Positions 60,590-64,000 of a stretch of 64,000 bases of DNA are shown here, one piece after another. The notes under the pieces were generated by a model, which saw only the letters and a program-made list of their open reading frames with translations, was not told the DNA's origin and made no database searches. The stretch covers positions 1,488,001 through 1,552,000 of the forward strand of contig CAVSDT010000002.1 of assembly GCA_963726825.1 (NCBI GenBank), in the 5' to 3' direction. The translations under genes and the position numbers were made by a program. Position 1 is the stretch's first letter. The number at the start of each line of letters is the position of its first letter. Origin of the DNA: DATLGB01 sp963726825 (GTDB lineage Bacteria; Actinomycetota; Thermoleophilia; Solirubrobacterales; Solirubrobacteraceae).

Positions 60590-62239
60590 CTACTCGGCCG
60601 CGACGAGGTACCAGTAGGCCGGCTGGCCGGCGTCGGAGAGCTCGAGCTCCACGCCGTCGGGTGCCAGGGCCTCGACCGCGTCGGTGTCCAGGGGGGCGCC
60701 GTGGCCGGCGAGGACGGTCAGGAGCTCGGCACCGCCCGCGCCGAGGTCGGCGAGGACCGCGCGGAGGGTCTCCTCCGGGCTGCCCCAGGCGACGAGCTGC
60801 TCGTCGACGAAGCCGATCGCGTCGCCGACGCGGAAGCGGTGCTCGCCGTCGTCGCGGGCGGCCTGGGCGACGGCACCGGTGCGGACGGCCTCCAGCGCCG
60901 CCCCCATGGCGGCGGCGTTGGCCTCGGCGCTGGCGCCGGCGTCGAAGGCGACGGCGGCCACGAGCCCGCCCTGCTGGGAGCGGGAGGCGACGACGCGGAC
61001 GTCGTGGTCGGAGAGCTCCGCGGCGCGCTCGGCGGCCATGCGGACGTTGGAGGAGTTCGGCAGCACCACGACCTCGTGGGCGGGGACGGAGTGGATCCCC
61101 GCCAGGAGGTCGTAGGTGGACGGGTTCAGGGTCGGGCCCCCGTCGAGCGGGGTGACGCCGAGGGAGCGGAACAGCTCGCCCATGCCCGGGCTCGAGACGA
61201 CGGCGAGGACGCCGCAGGCCGCGGGCTCCTCGGTCGCGGCGAGCCGGTCGCTGCGCTCGGCGACCTGCTCGTGCATGTCGGCGACGTCGAGGCGCGAGAC
61301 GGTGCCGTGGTCGGCGAAGATCGCCGTGGCCCCCTCCGGCTCGTTGGTGTGCACGTGGACCTTCAGCGTGGCCTGGTCGCCGACGACGAGGACGGAGTCC
61401 CCGATCTCCTCGAGCGCCTCGATGAACGGGGGCGTGTCGAGCCCCTGGCCGGTGACGGCGAAGTTCGTGCAGAAGCGGTAGGTCGAGGACGCGTGCTGGG
61501 GATGGGTGATGCGCGCCGGCTCGTGGTGGGCCAGCGGCGGCGGCTCGTCGCCGAGGAGCACGCCGAGGCAGCCGGTGAGCACGACGAGGAGCCCGTAGCC
61601 GCCCGCGTCCACGACGCCGGCCTCGCGCAGGATCGGCAGCAGCTCGGGACCGCGGCGCAGCGACTCCTCGCCGGTCTCCAGCGCGGCGCGCAGGACGAAG
61701 GCGATCGTCTCGTTCTGGGTGACCGGGCCGTCCTCGGGCCGCAGGCGGGCGCGCTCGTGCGGCATGTGCGCGACCTCCGACGACAGCCGGGAGGCCATCT
61801 CGCGGGCGACGGTCAGGATCGTGCCCTCGGCCGGGTCGCGGACGGAGCGGTACGCGCGGTCGGCGGCGCCCGACAGGGCGGCGGCGACGAGGACGGGGTC
61901 GACGGGCTCCCCCGGACGCGAGATCAGGACCTCCGCGGCACCGCGGACGAGCTGGGAGAGGATGACGCCGGAGTTGCCGCGGGCACCCAGGAGGGCGGCG
62001 CGGGCGACCGACTCGACGATCTGGCTGCGGCCGACCTCGTCGATCGGCCCCTGGTCACCGAGGCGACCGAGCTCCTCGACGACCGCTCGCAGCGTGAGCG
62101 CCATGTTGTCGCCCGTGTCGCCGTCGGCGACCGGGAACACGTTGAGGTCGTTGACCTCCTGGCGACGGGCCTCCAGCGCGACGAGCGCGCCTTCGACCAC
62201 CGCGCGGAACCGGATGAGGCTGGGGTCGGTCGGCTGCAT
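60590..62239 (-). CDS. DAK1/DhaL-domain protein (FakA/YloV-like)
   Basis: 549 residues. The DhaL-type N-terminal domain has NVFPVADGDTGDNM (metal-bound Asp) and LLGARGNSGVILSQLV, then VVDAGGYGLLVV. A middle region (DDM-like, LKVHVHTNEPEGA) and a DegV-like C-terminal part (VVVLPNSSNVRMAAERAAE) match FakA, the fatty-acid kinase subunit. Its FakB partner is not in the window. It lies upstream of recG in many genomes, here with the DUF559 gene inserted between. ATG 62239. Confidence 0.88.
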   Translation of the reverse strand: MQPTDPSLIRFRAVVEGALVALEARRQEVNDLNVFPVADGDTGDNMALTLRAVVEELGRLGDQGPIDEVGRSQIVESVARAALLGARGNSGVILSQLVRGAAEVLISRPGEPVDPVLVAAALSGAADRAYRSVRDPAEGTILTVAREMASRLSSEVAHMPHERARLRPEDGPVTQNETIAFVLRAALETGEESLRRGPELLPILREAGVVDAGGYGLLVVLTGCLGVLLGDEPPPLAHHEPARITHPQHASSTYRFCTNFAVTGQGLDTPPFIEALEEIGDSVLVVGDQATLKVHVHTNEPEGATAIFADHGTVSRLDVADMHEQVAERSDRLAATEEPAACGVLAVVSSPGMGELFRSLGVTPLDGGPTLNPSTYDLLAGIHSVPAHEVVVLPNSSNVRMAAERAAELSDHDVRVVASRSQQGGLVAAVAFDAGASAEANAAAMGAALEAVRTGAVAQAARDDGEHRFRVGDAIGFVDEQLVAWGSPEETLRAVLADLGAGGAELLTVLAGHGAPLDTDAVEALAPDGVELELSDAGQPAYWYLVAAE

Positions 62240-62307
62240 GGGGGCGCGCCAAGGCTAACCAGGCCACCCGACGAACCGGGTGCTGCCTGGCCACGACCGG
62301 CCGCGGG

Positions 62308-62496
62308 CTAGGCCTTGGTGACCTTGCCGGCCTTGAGGCAGCGGGTGCAGACGTAGGCGCGCAGCGGCGCGCCCTTCTCGACGATGCGGACCTTCTGGAG
62401 GTTCGCGTCGAAGCGGCGCTTCGTGGCGACCATGGAGTGGGAGCGGGACTGCCCGAAAGCCGGGCGCTTGCCGCAGGAGTGACAGACTCGAGCCAT
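62308..62496 (-). CDS. rpmB: 50S ribosomal protein L28
   Basis: 62 residues: MARVCHSCGKRPAFGQSRSH and VCTRCLKAGKVTKA. The CxxC pairs make it the zinc-type L28. A TACACT -10-like element lies ten bases upstream. Divergent from the kinase. Confidence 0.95.
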   Translation of the reverse strand: MARVCHSCGKRPAFGQSRSHSMVATKRRFDANLQKVRIVEKGAPLRAYVCTRCLKAGKVTKA

Positions 62497-62506
62497 GCGA
62501 CGGCGG

Positions 62507-62532
62507 AGTGTAGCCGCCCCGACGCGTAGCCT
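62507..62532. promoter_or_regulatory. Divergent -10 elements for rpmB and the kinase
   Basis: Minus-strand TACACT (62512-62507) is ten bases before rpmB; plus-strand TAGCCT (62527-62532) is nine bases before ATG 62542. The divergent gap is 45 bases. Confidence 0.4.
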
Positions 62533-62541
62533 GACCCGCGA

Positions 62542-64000
62542 ATGCCCGATGCCCGCCCCCCCGTCGGCCTGCCCGACCGCTACCGCCTCGAGGGCTCGAT
62601 CGCCAGCGGTGGGATGGCCGTCGTCTACGCCGCCCGGGACACGGTGCTGGACCGTCCCGTCGCCGTCAAGGTGCTGGCCGAGCACCTGGGCCACGACCCG
62701 GTGGCCCGTCAGCGCTTCGAGCGCGAGGCCCGCGCGGCCGCGGCGCTCTCGGCCCACCCCTCGGTGGTGACGATCTACGACGTCGGGGAGCACGAGGGCC
62801 GCGCCTACATCGTGATGGAGCGCCGCAGCAGCTCCGTCGCCGACCGCCTCGCCGGCGGACGGCCGATCGCCCGGGCGATGGCCCTGATCTGGCTGCGCGA
62901 CACCGCGTCCGCCCTCGACGCCGCCCACGCGGCCGGGATCATCCACCGCGACGTCAAGCCGGCCAACCTCCTGCTCGACGCGCAGGACCGCGCCGCGGTG
63001 GCCGACTTCGGCATCGCCTCGCTCGCGCACGAGAGCCAGGTGACCCAGACCGGCCAGGTGCTCGGGACCGCCGCCTACATCTCCCCCGAGCAGGCCACGG
63101 GCGCCCCCGCGACGGCCGCCTCGGACCGCTACGGCCTCGCCGTCGTCGCGTACGAGCTGCTCACGGGCGCTCGCCCCTTCCCCGGCGACTCGTTCGCCGC
63201 CCAGGCCCGCGCCCACGTCGACGACCCGCCGCCCCGCGCCGCCGGCCTGCCCGCTGCGGCCGCGACGGTGCTGCAGCAGGGGATGGCCAAGGACCCGAAG
63301 GAGCGGCCGCGCACGGCGGGCGACTTCGTGGCCGCCCTGGAGGCCGGTCTGGCCGACGGCGACGGGGACACCACCGCCACCCACGTGCTGGCGCCCCGTG
63401 GGCGCGCGGCGGGCGCTGCCGCCGCGGGCGCCGCCGCGGGTGGCGCCGCCGGCGCCTGGGCGGCCGGACGCGCGGACGATCCGACGCCGGCGTCGCAGCC
63501 ACCCGTCGAGGACCGCGGCGACGACGTGCCGCCCGCGCGCCGCGACGGCCCGCGCCGGCGCACGCTCGCCGGGCTGGCCGTCCTCGCGCTCGCGCTCGTC
63601 GCCGTCGTGGCGGCCCTCGCCCTCGGCGGCGGCGGTGACGGCGGCAACGACCAGGCCGACGTGCGCGCCACGGCCACCCCCACGGCCACCAAGACCCCCC
63701 GGCGCAAGCGGACCCCCACGCCGACGGCGACCGCCAAGGCCACCGCGACCGCCACCCCGACCGCCACGGCCACCCCCACCGCCACCAAGACCCCCGCCGC
63801 GAGCGGCGACCCCGCCGCGCTGAACGCCCAGGGGTACAAGCTGATCCAGGCCGAGGACTGGGCGGGCGCCGTCGCGCCCCTGCAGCAGGCCGTCGCGGCG
63901 TGCGGGGACTCCGACGCGCTCGACCCCTGCGGATACGCGATCTTCAACCTCGGCCAGGCCCTGAACCGCTCCGGCGACCCCGGCGCCGCCATCCCCGTCC
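62542..64000 (+). CDS. Ser/Thr protein kinase with TM helix and TPR-like end (partial)
   Basis: 486 residues visible; the end is beyond the window. The kinase domain has IASGGMAVVY, VAVKVL (Lys43), HRDVKPANLL (Asp137), DFGIAS and SPEQATG. A helix at about 340-362 (LAGLAVLALALVAVVAALAL) crosses the membrane. A Thr/Pro/Ala-rich linker at 374-418, then LNAQGYKLIQAEDWAGAV and AIFNLGQALNRSGDPGAA, which is TPR-like. This is the PknB-type layout with the kinase inside and a Thr-rich, TPR-like region outside. The ligand and substrates are unknown. ATG 62542, with no stop before 64000. Confidence 0.85.
   Translation, partial: MPDARPPVGLPDRYRLEGSIASGGMAVVYAARDTVLDRPVAVKVLAEHLGHDPVARQRFEREARAAAALSAHPSVVTIYDVGEHEGRAYIVMERRSSSVADRLAGGRPIARAMALIWLRDTASALDAAHAAGIIHRDVKPANLLLDAQDRAAVADFGIASLAHESQVTQTGQVLGTAAYISPEQATGAPATAASDRYGLAVVAYELLTGARPFPGDSFAAQARAHVDDPPPRAAGLPAAAATVLQQGMAKDPKERPRTAGDFVAALEAGLADGDGDTTATHVLAPRGRAAGAAAAGAAAGGAAGAWAAGRADDPTPASQPPVEDRGDDVPPARRDGPRRRTLAGLAVLALALVAVVAALALGGGGDGGNDQADVRATATPTATKTPRRKRTPTPTATAKATATATPTATATPTATKTPAASGDPAALNAQGYKLIQAEDWAGAVAPLQQAVAACGDSDALDPCGYAIFNLGQALNRSGDPGAAIPV

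Noticed and set aside
63664..63795. Thr/Pro/Ala repeat in the kinase considered as a tandem DNA repeat or CRISPR
   Set aside because: There is no fixed unit or spacer; it is a low-complexity linker within a coding frame.

Overview
The window is about 64 kb of very GC-rich, gene-dense bacterial chromosome. Several traits point to an actinobacterium, most likely of the class Thermoleophilia (Solirubrobacterales-like); this is inferred from gene content and order, not from a search. They are a WhiG-type sigma factor, a SepIVA-like coiled-coil protein beside coaD, the DUF177-rpmF-plsX-acpP-rnc-smc neighbourhood, GTG/TTG/ATG starts with many apparently leaderless promoters (TANNNT 6 to 9 nt before the start codon), and DUF559/AbiEi-type proteins. 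No rRNA, tRNA, CRISPR array or recognisable transposase was seen. No stretch longer than 300 bases lacks a gene.

Layout. 1-3.6 kb: the tail of an unknown gene, a membrane protein with a degenerate HD-GYP domain and a secreted neutral ceramidase. 3.6-11 kb (minus strand): xerC, whiG, a frameshifted membrane protein, an EF-G-like GTPase, two unknown proteins and an ABC-F ATPase. 11-14.7 kb: an alpha/beta hydrolase, ilvD and small unknowns. 14.9-24 kb (minus): one long housekeeping run read ffh, rpsP, khpA, rimM, trmD, rplS, lepB, rnhB, yraN, comM, dprA (frameshifted), thiD. 24-26.6 kb: an AbiEi/DUF559 protein with palindromic repeats at its 5' end, then an SPFH/NfeD pair.

27-39.2 kb is a nucleoside salvage block. 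On the minus strand, in transcription order, it holds a CYTH-cytidine deaminase fusion, punA, deoC, a pyrimidine nucleoside phosphorylase (frameshifted), add, a BmpA-type lipoprotein, an ABC ATPase, two permeases and an uncharacterised protein with a nucleoside-phosphorylase-like C-terminal half. A divergent upp lies beside the first gene. Together they would import nucleosides, deaminate adenosine and cytidine, split purine and pyrimidine nucleosides, degrade deoxyribose-5-phosphate and capture uracil.

39-51.3 kb: ftsY, an acetyltransferase and a rhomboid protease, smc, rnc (unusual active site), acpP, plsX, rpmF, a hydrolase, an M20 peptidase, a DUF177 protein and an acyl-CoA synthetase. 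51.3-55.3 kb: small and poorly known genes, including acylphosphatase and a coiled-coil protein with a PD-(D/E)XK-like nuclease fold. 55.3-62.5 kb: sepIVA-like, coaD, rsmD, an acetyltransferase, recG, a DAK-family protein and rpmB. This run is interrupted by a head-on DUF559/AbiEi gene flanked by inverted repeats. 62.5-64 kb: a Ser/Thr kinase that runs off the end.

The main things to re-examine are: (1) the CYTH-cytidine deaminase fusion and the unknown phosphorylase-like protein in the salvage block; (2) the inverted-repeat-flanked DUF559 gene; (3) a 17-bp palindrome that looks like a symmetric pair of leaderless promoters; (4) an RNase III that lacks two of its four usual metal ligands; and (5) three genes broken by single frameshifts, plus three with no normal start codon. 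Item 5 may reflect assembly error or real decay.
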